Shown in pieces: positions 11,561 through 23,352 of a stretch of DNA of 64,000 nt. How positions within the stretch are numbered: the stretch's first letter is position 1; the number at the start of each line of letters is the position of its first letter. Under the pieces are notes generated by a model. That model was not told where the DNA came from and searched no databases. It worked only from the letters and a program-made list of their open reading frames with translations. The position numbers were made by a program, and so were the translations under genes. Source of the stretch: Chamaecyparis obtusa (lineage: Eukaryota > Streptophyta > Pinopsida > Cupressales > Cupressaceae); assembly GCA_027943335.1 (NCBI GenBank), contig BSBK01008839.1:234501-298500 (forward strand). Reading direction: 5' to 3'.

Positions 11561-12416
11561 GTCTTGCCATTTCAATGGTGCCACCCCAATATTATGAAGA
11601 ATGTCTTGCCACTTCAATGTCAGCGCCGCTGTGTCTTAGACTTTTTCCATTTCTTCTCATCAGTACTCTGAGATATGGTAGGGATTGTGGGCTTTTGCAT
11701 AGCATAGTCCATCATAAATTCTCTATAAATCATCATGTGTTACAGTATTCTACGCATTTCTAAATGACTTACTCGAAGAATTTAATTTTTATTGTAATTT
11801 TGGCTACATGGATTATCATTTTATGCTTGGAGAGAAGCCGCGGATTGCAATAATTTGATCAATTTGGTTTATCTCATTTTCTTTCTCTACCATTTCTAAG
11901 TAATACGATTTTGTTTTTGTCCATCTTAAATGATTTTGCCTAAAGTTAATGAATTTTTTTAGATGATTTTATCTGAAGTTAATGAAATTTCTTCCATGGA
12001 TGCTAATGAAGTCTCTTCCATGAATGTTGATAAGACATTTAAATTCAAAGTTAATAAATTCTATAGCTTGAATGTTATTTATTGTAGATGGTTATTTTCA
12101 TGGTTTGTGATTCATGCAATTCCTTAATAGTTTCATTCTTAACAGAATTCATAACTAGATTTTCCATAGCCAATTTTCTTCTTGATCATTGCAATATTTT
12201 CTCCTCAACTAAACATTTTGTAATTAGTTGATATACAATCACATTTTTCTCTTGGCCAATCTTGTGGGCTTGCGATTGAGCCTGTAGATCCACCAAAGGG
12301 TTGATATCTAGATATGGTGGAAGAGTACTATTAGCAAGAAGTCATTCACTAACATCTCATCTAAGTTATAAGAACTAAATTTGGGTTCAATAGAAGCATT
12401 AAAGAATTTGGACTTC
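11561..12416. other. Non-coding spacer before satellite array 2
   Basis: AT-rich. It includes a short local repeat 'cttgccatttcaatg...cttgccacttcaatg' at 11562-11618 and loose repeats of 'gttaatgaa..tcttccatg' at 11950-12030. No gene supported. Confidence 0.4.
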
Positions 12417-13614
12417 CTATGACCCCTTCAAACAAACTTGAGCGTTCAAATGTGTCAAAAGGGGTCATGGGGACTCCCTAAGGGTCCTAGTATGCCTTAT
12501 CACATGTTAGGACCCCTAAGAAGTCCCCATGAACCCTTTTAACATGTTGGAATGCTCAAGTGTGTCTTAAGGGGTCTTAGGACCCCTTCGGACACACTTG
12601 AGCATTCAAATGTGTCAAAAGTGGTCATGGGGACTCCCTAGGCATCCTAGAATGCCTTATCACATGTTAGGACCCCTAGGAAGTCCCCATGACCCCTTTT
12701 GACACGTTAGAATGCTCAAGTGTGTCTTAAGGGGTCTTAGGACCCCTTTGGACACACTTGAGTGTTCCAATGTGTGAAAAGGGGTCATGGGGACTCCCTA
12801 GGGGTCCTAGTAAGCCTTATCATGTGTTAAGACCCCTAGGAAGTCCCCATGACCCCTTTTGACACATTGGAACACTCAAGTGTGTTCGAAGGGGTCCTAG
12901 GACCCCTTAAGACATACTTGAGCATTCCAATGTGTCAAAAGGGGTCATGGGGACTCCCTAGGGGTCCTAGTATGCCTTATCATGCGTTAGGACCCCTAGG
13001 AAGTCCCCATGACCCCTTTTGACACATTGAAACACTCAAGTATGTCCTAAGGGGTCCTAGGACCCCTTTGAACACACTTAAGTGTTTAAATGTGTCAAAA
13101 GGGGTCATGGGGACTCCCTAGGGGTCCTAGTATGCCTTATCATGCATTAGGACCCCTAGGAAGTCCCCATGACCTCTTTTGACATATTTGAATGCTCAAG
13201 TGTGTCTGAAGGGGTCCTACACTTGAGTGTTCAAATGTGTCAAAAGAGGTCATGGGGACTCCCTAGGGGTCCTAGAACACCTTATCATGCATTAGGACAC
13301 CTAGGAAGTACCCATGACCCCTAGGAAGTCCTTATGACTGCTTTTAACACATTGGAATGCTCAAGTGTGTCTTAAGGGGTTTTAGGACCCCTTAAGATAG
13401 ACTTGAGCATTCCAATATGTCAAAAGGGGTCATGGGGACTTCCTAGGGGTCCTAACATGTGATAAGGTGTACTAGGACCCCTAGGGAGTCCCAGTGACCC
13501 CTTTTGACACATTGGAATGCTCAAGTGTGTCCAAAGGGGGCCTTATCATGTGTTAGGACCCCTAGGAAGTCCCCGTGACCCCTTTTTAACACATTTTAAT
13601 GCTCAAGTGTGTCC
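12417..13614. repeat. 160-bp double-palindrome satellite, array 2
   Basis: About 7.5 units, with GGGGACTCCC landmarks at 12469, 12629, 12789, 12949 and 13109 (160-base steps). Most loops read as in array 1, but the unit near 13440-13500 has its loop inverted. The array is cut in mid-palindrome ('gctcaagtgtgtcc') by the Ty3 element and resumes at 26084. Confidence 0.9.
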
Positions 13615-16323
13615 TGTTGGTGTTCAAAATTGATGCTTATGCTCTTAGGCTGCCAATATACCCTTTGAAAGATTTTAAGATTGGTTAGTTCCAAAATGTA
13701 GAAGGATCTTAGGGTAACTGGACCAACTATAGGGACAAGACTGCCCTCTTCACTTTTGGCTCTGCAAAACCAAGGCGAGTGCACCTAACCTAGTGAAAAC
13801 TATACTTCACACACCAAAGACTGGGTCTAAACAATAGATTGATAGTAAGAAAGTACTAAATGCTAACCTCATATTCATTGACTCTCCATTACCATAGGGT
13901 GACAAAATCACACAACCAACAACTTAAAGCTTGAAAAGGTTATTGATTTTAATATTTGGAATGCAATAACTTCAACCAGTGCATGTTAACAAAAGAAATA
14001 CTCATTTAGGCCAGTGCCCCATCTATTGGGAAAAATTTCTTAGACACAAAGACACACAGATTTTGAGAATATATGAGAATTCATAGCCATAAATATATTT
14101 ATCCTAATCTTTACTTCCTACAAAACATCCTTACATAGACAAGAGCAAACTCATATCCCATTTAGAGCATTGTTCAATCTGATCCTAGATCAGAACTCAA
14201 GAATGAAGATACATACATAAAAAACAATATGTAATGAGCTAGAAAACTCAAAGCTTAGTTGACTCGACACAAAGGAGAGATAAGAATCAAAATTTTATAT
14301 TTAGTATGATGAATTCCTTCTGTGTGTACAGTGAATCACAAGACACCCTGCTTGCAAACTACAACTTAGACCTGCAACTTTCTTCTTTCATTAACAAACA
14401 CTAAATCAAAACTATTACAAACCCTTGGGACCAGAAACTTGGGACTATTTTTTAACTTCGAAACCAAACCCCTTCAAAATTGACAATTTAACACTATATG
14501 CCCTTGGTTACCTTGGAATCCTCAACATGTTAGGATGCAACAAGCTATGGATAACTAGGGTAAGGGTTAGGGTTTCCACCCACCAAAATAATTCAAACAT
14601 ATTAGAAATTAATACACTAGAGGGAAAACCAAACAACCCTGAGCGATCAGACCCTAAAATTAGTCTTCATTTATGATAATTCTTCTGAGACTATACTGAA
14701 GATCATGAAACTCTATGCAAATCCATTTGATTTGACCCCTACAACACATCTCAAACACCTTGATTCATTCCCCCCACATCATAAAACTCCCTGCAGTTAA
14801 TCATCATACTTGTTGGACCACACTGTAACAATTGACACCACCAAACTAATCAAATCCGACCACTAAAACAATCAATTTTGGTCCTTTCTATCATTGAGAA
14901 ACCCTCAAAAATTTGAATTTAAACTACAACGGTTGCTTTATGGTGCCTGCAATAAATTGGTGATCACAATTCAATTTGAGATCAACTTTATAACCTGTCA
15001 GCTTTATGACTTTAACTCATTAGAAAACCTCAGGTTAACTCTTAGCAAACTGGTGATAAAGGAAATTCTTATTCACGAAGTGAAAACACTAACCCACCTT
15101 TAACTCTGCAAATTGGTGAATAAAGGGAACCTTTAACTTCGATCCTCACTTGGTGAATTGGTGATTGAAGACCTTTTCGCCAATTTGCAGAATAACTTAA
15201 GTTCTCGCTAAAAAATTTAGCAACTGCGTGACCACTGTTCACCAAATTGCTAAGTCCTTAGACCCTTTTCCAAAACATCACATGAACTAGCAAACAACGC
15301 AAACATTTATCAGAACCACCAAACTTTAGACCCCCACCTGGGCCCACTTGTGCCATGTATCCGCATACTATTCGTCGTTACCACCCAGTCACCTCTGACA
15401 GAGGACCCACTAATAGCTCCACATCACTGAGATTCCAATTCCAAATCGATGGTTGGTCTCATGCCCTCATGAGCTAAAAGATTCTATCAGATTATATGCT
15501 TGTCGTCAATCTCTTCTCTCTGTCACTTGAAGAATCTGGCCCCATTAACACATATCCAGATCACTCACCTATGGACCAATCAAATACCACCAAATCAACA
15601 CACCTGGCATGTGGACCCACTGCACTTTATGCCTTCTAAAAAATGTAGAATCGACGGTCGGTGTAAGATCTCAAACCTATGACACATTCTATGAGAACTT
15701 ACGCCTGTTGTTGATTTTCTAACAATGTCAGGACCCTCTAAAAAACTTAGAAACCAAGTCCCATTGACAACTACCAATGCATTAATACATCGACCAATCA
15801 CAGACCATGATTTGTACCTATGTGTCACCTTGGACCCACAGTTTGAAACGCCGTGTCATAAAGGAAATCAATGGCTATCGTGATTTCGCATACCTCTAAC
15901 ACATCCCTTGCACTTTAACAACAACCATCACATTGAAAAGCTGTCAAAGCTGGGCCCAGGAAAAATGAAAGCCGAAAACATTAGGAAATATTAAGGCATA
16001 GGACTTAGGAAATATTTCACCGCCGAACCTAGGAAAAATTAATCCTGAGACTTAGGAAAAAATAAAGAACTGCCGGGGCTAAAAACTTAGGAAAGATTTA
16101 GATGGGGACCGACAAGAAATATAAAGCATGTGTATTTTATGATTTTTAAGTGGCCCAAAAGGGTAACTTAAAAATAGAACAAGGCCTGGGTAGTTTTAGG
16201 GCTTTTTCTTAGTAACGGCTAGATTTTTAAATTTTTGCAAGGGTTTCAAGCCAGAGACCTAAAAATAATTGCAGGGATCATAAGAAAAGTGCTAGAGAAA
16301 TGAAAATTTTATAGGTGCTAACA
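13615..16323 (-). repeat. 3' LTR of the Ty3 element
   Basis: 2709 bases, direct repeat of 23353-26083. It starts TGTTGGTG and ends GCTAACA as read on the plus strand. Short open frames inside it (for example 14425-14676) occur in both LTRs only as decayed remnants and are not supported genes. No clear polypurine tract was found immediately inside it (16324-16350). Confidence 0.92.
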
Positions 16324-16477
16324 GTGGTTCATAATTGGGGATTTGTATCTCCTGCAAATACAATGAGCAAGCTAGAATCTCCTGGAAGAGTAGACCAACT
16401 CAAAATTTTGACCCAAAAAGAAAAAATAGACAACTATACAAGGGAAAACCTAAACTACTGCTCATGGAAAAGATACT

Positions 16478-17590
16478 TTAGGAGAAGTAAAACTTTAGGA
16501 ATTGTCCATGAACAGGCAATTCCAAAGTACCACCAATTAAATCCTTCAGGACATAAGAATCTGTCCCCCATTTGCTCTCAATAAGATAAGGGCCCAACCA
16601 AATTGGATCAAAATTTCCATGCTTCCCCTTATCTTCCAGTCTTGCATTCCACATCAGGACAAGGCCATCAACTTCAAAACTTCTCTGGGTAGCCCTCCTA
16701 TCAAACAAATTCTTACATTGTCTCTGCAATGCCTCATTTCTTTCATGTGCATCTCTCCTCACCTCTTCCAACTAGATCATCTCATCCATTCTTACTCTCA
16801 TCTCATCATTCAAATCTTTATCATATGCTTGAATAAACTTATACATCTGCAATATATTATTTTGAGGCAATCTAGCACTTATTCCATATACCAAATCAAA
16901 TAGAGCACAACCTATGGCCCTCTTTATAATTACCCTATCAGCCCATAGTGCCCACCATAGCTTTGAGTCCTAGGCTTTCCTATTCTTGTCCAACACTCTC
17001 TTGAGAATCTTAATCAGACTTTTGTTACTAGACTCAGCCTGGCCATTTCCTTGTGGATGATATGGGGAAGAAAATGAAATGTGTATCCCATATTGTTGAC
17101 AAAAATCACTAAATTCCTATGATCTAAAACACATTACATTATCAACCGCAATTACCTTTGGGCAACCAAACCTTGTAAGGATGTTTTGCATCATAAAATA
17201 TGTCACCCCTTTGCTAGTAGCCTTTCTAGTAGGGATAGCTTCAACCCACTTGGTAAAATAGTCTGTTGCCACTAGTATGTAAGAATGTCCACCACTAGAT
17301 TTATTTGGAATCTCCTCAATAAAATCTATACCCCACTTATGGAAAGGAGCCTGAACTGCAACAGGTCAGAGTGGAAAATTTCCATTAAACTTCAACTTTC
17401 CAGCAAATCTCTGACATGCATCACATTTTCTTACAAATTGATATGTATCCTTAAAAACTGTAGGCCACCAAAATCTAGATCTAATGATCTTGTAAGCTAT
17501 GGTCTTTGCCATATATTGTCCTCCACAAACACCTTGGTGCATTTCCTTTAACAAAACTTCAGACTTCTCATGATCAATGCACTTTAGCAA
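16478..17590 (-). pseudogene. Ty3 integrase (zinc-binding, core and C-terminal domains)
   Basis: On the minus strand from about 17590: H2C2 zinc-binding region (KEMHQGVCGG, CDACQRF); core with WGIDFIEEI, ATDYFTKWVEA and SFSSPYHPQGNGQAESSNKS; then a GPY-like C-terminal module (FDPIWLGPYLIESKWG) ending near 16478. The catalytic Asp of WGIDF and the Glu of GQAESSNK are present. The middle Asp region reads AVDNVMCFRS. At least four in-frame stops occur: TGA at 17366 and TAG at 17117, 16970 and 16772. It would have inserted the cDNA copy into chromosomes and is inactive now. Confidence 0.88.
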
Positions 17591-17694
17591 TACTCCTTCA
17601 ATGTTTCTCCACCATGTATAATGGCATACCTTGCAGATTGCAACTTGATAGTTCTCCTTCTATTTTCATCCATCTTAGGGGAAAGGACCAATTT

Positions 17695-19425
17695 CTACAA
17701 GTAACCAATAACATCCTTGTACCAGTCACAATAATCCATATCATAAATATATGGCCTTTGTTCTTCTTCTAACACATTTACATGATTTACAATTAAATTT
17801 CTTTGTGCCATTAATTTTGCATGACCTAAGCCTCTTACCAACTTTGCAATTTGGATATCAATATTAAATTCTTGGATCCTATTGATCCATCTACATCTTT
17901 TCCCTGAAACTTCTTGTTTCACCAATATATCCCTAACTGCAGCACTAGGAACATAAGCAACCACGTTAGCTCCCACAAGGTAACAACTAAAAGCCTTAAC
18001 TACTTTAACTAAGGCATAAGCCCGCTTCTTAGTAATATCATATTTCAATTCTGCTACTTGTAGGGATTTGCTAAAGAATGATATAGGTTGTTCATATCCA
18101 TCTGGATTCTTCTGCAATAAAATTGCTGCAACTGTATGACAAGAAGCAAAAGAAAAAATCTGCATGGGCTTACCATAATCAGGCATCCTCAAAACTGGAG
18201 CATCCTTGATGGCCTTTTTGATACTTCTAAAAGATTCATCTACTTCTTGATTCCATTCAATATTTTCCCCTTTTTTCAACATCCTAGAGATAGGGATACT
18301 AATTTTTGCAAAATTTGTAACAAACCTCCTTAGAAAATTTACCTTCCCAAAGAAAGATTGTATTCCTTTAACATTTCTAGGTGGTGAAAGCTTATCTATA
18401 GCCATAACCCTTTTAGGGTCAATTCTCACTCCATCCTTAGACACAATATGTCCCAAGAGCTTGCCTTCCATAACACCAAAAGAAAACTTTTTTAGATTCA
18501 AAGAAATCCCATAATCCAAGGCCCTAATAAAAATTCTCTGAAGATGTTCACAATGCTGACCTTCCTTATCTGAATATGCTATGAGATCATCCTGATATAC
18601 CACTAGAAATTTGTTTATGAAGTATGCAAAGGCCACATCTATAGCCCTCTGAAAAGTAGCTCCTACATTTATCAGACCAAAAGGCATTCTAACATAAACA
18701 TATGTTCCCCAAGGGGTAGTAAATACAGTCTTGAATTGTTCAGACTCCTCAACCATGACCTTATTATATCCAGAGAAACCATCCATCATGGACATTAAAT
18801 CTGATCCAATAACCTTCTGCAACATATTCTCCATATTAGGCAAACCATAATTGTCCTTCAAAGAATTGACATTCAAGTTCCTAAAATCAACACATAACCT
18901 AATGTCACCATTCTTTTTTCTAACTAGAACCAAGTTTGACACCCAAGTAGGATGTCTGACAGGCTTGATGATGCCAGCATCCATCATCCTTTTGAGTTCA
19001 TCTTGCATTTTTGGTGCCAGGGTAGGATTTACAAGCCTTAATTTTTTCCTAAAACATTTTGTACCTTCCTTCAATGGTATTTCATGCTGGAATAGATCCT
19101 CTCTATAGGCTTTCAAATCATCATAAGACCATGCAAAGACATGTCTAAATTTTTTGAGAAAATCAATCAAATTATTCCTAGTTCTTTGGGACAAACATTT
19201 ACCTATATAAACATTTTTAGGTGCTTGACTTGTTCCTAAATTTATTTCCTCCAAATCACTGACCTTATTAACAATTTTAGAAGAACAAGTCCTTTCTTTA
19301 TCATCAAATGCCCTCTCAAGAGCAACCAATCCCCTTGGGATCCTATTTGACCTTAATTGCAAAATGTCCTTCCCAATAACATTTTCTTTTCCATTTCTGT
19401 TGTCAACATAAGTGCTTAAATCCAT
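17695..19425 (-). CDS. Ty3 reverse transcriptase with RNase H (intact 576-aa frame)
   Basis: Open frame from ATG 19425. Residues about 140-320 are the RT palm and fingers: HEIPLKEGTKCFRKK, WVSNLVLVRKKNGDIRLCVD, MPFGLINVGATFQRA, and the active-site box YQDDLIAYSD with both aspartates. The thumb/connection follows (LLGHIVSKDGVRIDPKR), then a Ty3-type RNase H from about residue 430 (IFSFASCHTVAAILLQK), where the usual first catalytic Asp appears lost. It copied element RNA into DNA. It is probably the central part of a longer polyprotein, because upstream sequence to 19573 stays coding-like apart from stops. No expression evidence. Confidence 0.88.
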   Translation of the reverse strand: MDLSTYVDNRNGKENVIGKDILQLRSNRIPRGLVALERAFDDKERTCSSKIVNKVSDLEEINLGTSQAPKNVYIGKCLSQRTRNNLIDFLKKFRHVFAWSYDDLKAYREDLFQHEIPLKEGTKCFRKKLRLVNPTLAPKMQDELKRMMDAGIIKPVRHPTWVSNLVLVRKKNGDIRLCVDFRNLNVNSLKDNYGLPNMENMLQKVIGSDLMSMMDGFSGYNKVMVEESEQFKTVFTTPWGTYVYVRMPFGLINVGATFQRAIDVAFAYFINKFLVVYQDDLIAYSDKEGQHCEHLQRIFIRALDYGISLNLKKFSFGVMEGKLLGHIVSKDGVRIDPKRVMAIDKLSPPRNVKGIQSFFGKVNFLRRFVTNFAKISIPISRMLKKGENIEWNQEVDESFRSIKKAIKDAPVLRMPDYGKPMQIFSFASCHTVAAILLQKNPDGYEQPISFFSKSLQVAELKYDITKKRAYALVKVVKAFSCYLVGANVVAYVPSAAVRDILVKQEVSGKRCRWINRIQEFNIDIQIAKLVRGLGHAKLMAQRNLIVNHVNVLEEEQRPYIYDMDYCDWYKDVIGYL

Positions 19426-19572
19426 CTCGTAATCGTCAAAATGAGAATCACACTACAAACACCTTAGTATATCTTGATCATCAGAAAATACCTACCAATT
19501 CTCAACATTGTTTGGGATAGAAGGCCTAGACTTGAACTCAATTTTGGATATCCCCACAAAATTAATATCCTC

Positions 19573-19960
19573 TCACCTTAGTGCTATGTTTTCCAATAAG
19601 TCAGCCATCTTGTTTTGGCTTCTATCCACCCAATCAATACCAAAGGCACTGAAACCCCTAATTTCATCCCAAACAACATTTCTATATTGTTTCAGCCTTT
19701 GATTCTTTGATGCATACCTTGATCTAATTTGAGAAACTACTAACTTAGAATCACCAATCACCCCAAGATGTTTGATTCCATGTTTTGATGCTTGTCTCAA
19801 ACCAATCAGCAGGGCCTCATATTCAACAACATTATTTGTGCAAGGGAACAAGAGGGCGAAAGAAAACCTGAAAGTCTTACCACTTGGGGATATTAATAGT
19901 ACTCCTACTTTAGCACCTTCCTTTGAACTTTCTCCATCAAAATATAAGGTCCATAAACAT
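19573..19960 (-). pseudogene. Additional RNase HI domain, upstream of RT
   Basis: Minus-strand stretch beginning WTLYFDGESSKEGAKVGVLL (about 19960-19890), then NNVVEYEALLIGLRQASK, GVIGDSKLVVSQIR and WVDRSQNKMADLLENIALR, stopping at 19573. The D (YFDGE), E (VEYEAL), D (GDSKLV) and final D (MADLL) of the RNase HI active site are all present. It resembles the additional (archaeal-like) RNase H of plant Tat-group Ty3 elements. Here it lies between protease and RT rather than between RT-RNase H and integrase. Frame breaks separate it from the protease frame. Confidence 0.8.
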
Positions 19961-20030
19961 TACCTTCTGCCATGTTATTTTCATCATTTTCCAGAAGGAC
20001 AAGCTTGACCTTTTCTTGCACTTCTCTCTC

Positions 20031-20825
20031 CTAAACCTGGAAAGAGCCAATATCAGCATCAACAAAACAATTCATGTTGTCATCTTCATCCTCCTCAATC
20101 ATATGTGGAGTTCTAGCTTCCCTTGAAATTTTCACACTTTCTCCTTCAATGCTAAAAGTAGCCAAAGAAAAATTACATTGAATACTTCCTCCCATAGAAG
20201 CACTCCACTCTCTAGATAATAGCATTCCATACTGAGGAGGAATATCAACTACAAGAACACTCATAGTTAGTTGTTTGTTAGGGAATGCTGCTAATTTATA
20301 AGGCAAAGCCTTAATGGTACCAATAACTAGTACTTCTCTTGAGTCCATAGCTTGAAATCTCCCATGAGGTGTATCAACCTTTAGTCCTAATGACTTCATG
20401 ATTTCTGCAGGCATGACAGTGTTTGATGCTCCAGAATTAATCATGCAGCTCTTCAATAATTTTCCATTTATCATGAGGGACAAGAAAAAAGGATCAACTA
20501 TCCCTGATGCACCATTTACAACATTTGCATTCAAAAATATCCGAGGGATCTTAGAGATAATTTCTTCATTTTTACTGCTAGGTGTGTCATCTAAAGAAGC
20601 CATGTGCTTATCATTCCTACTCATTTCTTGGACCTTCATTGAAGAAGCACCATTTACCCAATCCAAGGCCTTGACCTTGCGCTCTTCTATTCTCATCATT
20701 TCCAAAAGTGGAACTTTGACAGTTATTTGTGAAAGCAATTTAGTCATATCAATGGGAACATATGTATGGTTACCCATATCTTCCTTAATCTTAGAGACAT
20801 CTTTATCTTCTACTTTGATATTCAA
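20031..20825 (-). pseudogene. Ty3 retropepsin-type protease region
   Basis: 264-residue frame. An N-terminal linker (residues 1-110) is followed by the protease: NGKLLKSCMINSGASNTVMP, a flap-like stretch (FQAMDSREVLVIGT), then VVDIPPQYGMLLSREWSASM. The active-site triad normally reads D-S/T-G-A; here it is N-S-G-A (codon 20436-20438, AAT for GAT), so it should be inactive. It would have cleaved the gag-pol polyprotein. Confidence 0.85.
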
Positions 20826-20861
20826 GTCAGATTTACCTTTGTGTAGAAACTCATCTTCCTT

Positions 20862-21485
20862 CTAAGGTATGGGAACAGCTACTTCTAATGCCTTTATTTT
20901 ACCCTTAGGTATTGCCATAGGCCCACTCTTCTTTTTAATTTTAACCTGACTAACAACACCAGCACCTTTTTCCTTTTCCTCAAGTTGTTGTGTACTCCTT
21001 TCTGAATTCTTGATAAACATGATACTAGGTTTACCAGATGTGCTTCCAACTATCCTATTTCTCAAATTATAATTGCTCGTAGCTTGAGTGACCATGTCTA
21101 TAGTGATTTGTGCAATTTCCTCATTAGAGGGTTTCCTTAAGGAAACATGTTCCTCACACTTCACTATACCACATCCAACATCATCAAATTATTCTTCCTC
21201 ATCATCAGTAGAGTGTACCTCATCCCTTACATGTGAAGAAGTCATTGCACAACCACTCTTATCATATTTCTCATTCTATTTTTGGTTCTCAGATAAATTA
21301 AAAGCAATAACATAATGTTCTAGACTATGAGGAGATTGACAAGCAGTACACCATGGGATATCATCATTCATATTAACTAAATTTCTTTGCAAAGGATCAA
21401 GAATCCTATCATCTAGCCTATCCCTTTTAACTAGAAAAATGGGCTTTCCATCCTTCCACTGAGTATTGTATGGGGAATTCTGCAT
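20862..21485 (-). pseudogene. Ty3 gag C-terminus and linker
   Basis: Two frames (21485-21276 and 21164-20862) bridge gag and protease. The first has a zinc-knuckle-like motif WCTACQSPHSLEHYV in which the last Cys is replaced, followed by acidic text. The second (IAQITIDMVTQATSNYNLRN...) is a lysine-rich linker. They are broken by stops and have no separate function. Confidence 0.6.
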
Positions 21486-21587
21486 TCTTAGCTACCTACT
21501 AAAATTACTTGAAGCTGGCCTATCATTTGTTGCAACGCTATTGTTTCTTTTTTCATCTGGCTTTAGACTCTCTAAAGCACTTAGTAT

Positions 21588-23143
21588 CTACTTTAGATTA
21601 TCCTCCTCCTTTGGCTTAAAATTAGCAAACCTTCCCATCTCTTTCTTATTTTGCACTTGAAGCCTACAATCATCTCTTCTCCCTAATTTTCCTGATATTC
21701 TTCTATTACTTTCTATGTTGATAGCCAACTTGTAAGCTTCCCCAAGATTTCTAGGGTTCTTATCCCTCAAGAGGTAACCCATCTTTGCATCAAAAGAATT
21801 CAAGTATGTCACAAGACACACCCTATCATCTAATCTGATAACTTGCAAGAGCCTATGCATAGCCTTTTGGAATCTTATATTAAATTCAAGGACCTCTTCA
21901 TTCTGATTTTTCTTTATGTTATTGAATTCATTCAAAATAAAACCCTCATTTTTTTTATCTCCATAATACTCCTTGAAACAATTCTTAAATTCATTCCAAG
22001 ATCCTATACTAGCATGGGGCAATCCTCTAAACCAATCCCTAGCATCTTCGGTCAGAGATTGTACAAATAACTTCATTACAACATCATCATGCTCAATATT
22101 ATAATCATCTATTACATCTATAAAGTTCTTTAGATGTTCCTCACATGTGATGACATTATTCCCAGAAAACTTTGGGAGCTTATTTCTAATTTCATCAGGA
22201 ATTACATTAGGATAACCAAGAATACCAAAAGAGATAAGTTGTTTGTACCTTTCATGAACAAGAACTCTTTGAGGTGGATCCATTCCTTGAGATGTAGATG
22301 TCCTTGTGTTTGAACCACAAGAATTTTAGTAGCACCTGGAATACCATTTGCTTGAGTTGCAAGGTTACCACGATTTCCACCTTGTCCCAAAAAGGAAGTA
22401 GCAACGTTTGAAGGTCCTGAGGTATGCTTGAGAAAATCAATCTTTTTTCTTATTTTTGCAGCAGTAACCTCCAATTCTACTTTCTCTAATTCATTTTCTA
22501 ATATTTCTTTTTCCTTTCTAGCCTTCTCAAGGTCTGGATCTGATCTCAACCTTTTCTCTAATGGGTTTTCCACATGAACTTGTTCATTGATTTGAACTCC
22601 AATAGCTTTCTATTTTCCTTTATCTCTAAGCCTAGTTATCTCATATGTTCTCTGCACAATAGGTTGTTCCTCTGCTCTTTCAGGCTCTGGGACAAAATTA
22701 ATTGCCTCGAAATCTAACAACTGCCTCTTTAGCTGATTAGTCCTTATCATGGCTTATCTTACTCTATCTTCTTTATCTTTTTCTCTTTGCTATCTGATAG
22801 AAAATTATTCTTGGATTTTTCTTTCCAACTCATAGAGCTCTTCAAAGATTTCTTCTGATTTTAGGAGGGTAGTCTTAGATTCATCATCTCCCACTTGAAA
22901 TTCATCCTCATACTGGTTTAATCCCAAATCAACAGCCTCTTCATATTCTGAAATATTTTCTTCTTGACCAGGCTTGATTTGAGTTTCTTGTCTTGTATCC
23001 TTTTTACTTTTCCAAGTATGAGAAACATTTCTTTTCTTCTTTCCTCCCCTTGTCTGACTAGGCCTAGAAGAGCTTGGAATACCTTCTTCCACTATGTCTT
23101 CTAGATGCTCCTTTCTCTAAGACCTAGTACCTTTGTAACTCAT
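21588..23143 (-). pseudogene. Ty3 gag
   Basis: Likely starts at ATG 23143 (MSYKGTRS, then a TAG where Gln is expected). It continues as a basic/acidic N-terminus (23092-22805), a heptad-rich stretch (EKARKEKEILENELEKVELE, about 22520) and the retrotransposon gag domain in the frame 22283-21588 (FVQSLTEDARDWFRGLPH, WNEFKNCFKEYYGDK, FNIRFQKAMHRLL). Stops at several points and a frameshift near 22280 break it. It formed the capsid of the element's particles. Confidence 0.85.
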
Positions 23144-23330
23144 TTTTGTAAATAATCTACTGACTAACACTGCTACAGAGATGTTTGAGTTGCCACCCCA
23201 AAATATTGGGAATCTTAGAATACTATTTCCTCACTAACAAATATCCAAATGAGCTTGACAAGACAAGGGACAAGAATAACCCTATTTTTTCCAATGATGA
23301 CCTACTAGTTATTATAGACTTGTGCAACAT

Positions 23331-23349
23331 TTCCCTAGTAGAGTCACCA
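23331..23349 (-). other. Primer-binding site of the Ty3 element
   Basis: Minus-strand TGGTGACTCTACTAGGGAA lies three bases inside the 5' LTR. It has the tRNA 3'-end complement form (TGG...) and resembles the site I associate with Ogre/Tat-type elements thought to use tRNA-Arg. The tRNA assignment is from memory and unverified. Confidence 0.6.
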
Positions 23350-23352
23350 TCT

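Noticed and set aside
14425..15828. Open frames inside the Ty3 LTR
   Set aside because: Only decayed equivalents exist in the partner LTR, with no domain evidence.
16315..21660. Several plus-strand open frames across the Ty3 element
   Set aside because: They are antisense shadows of the minus-strand gag-pol reading.
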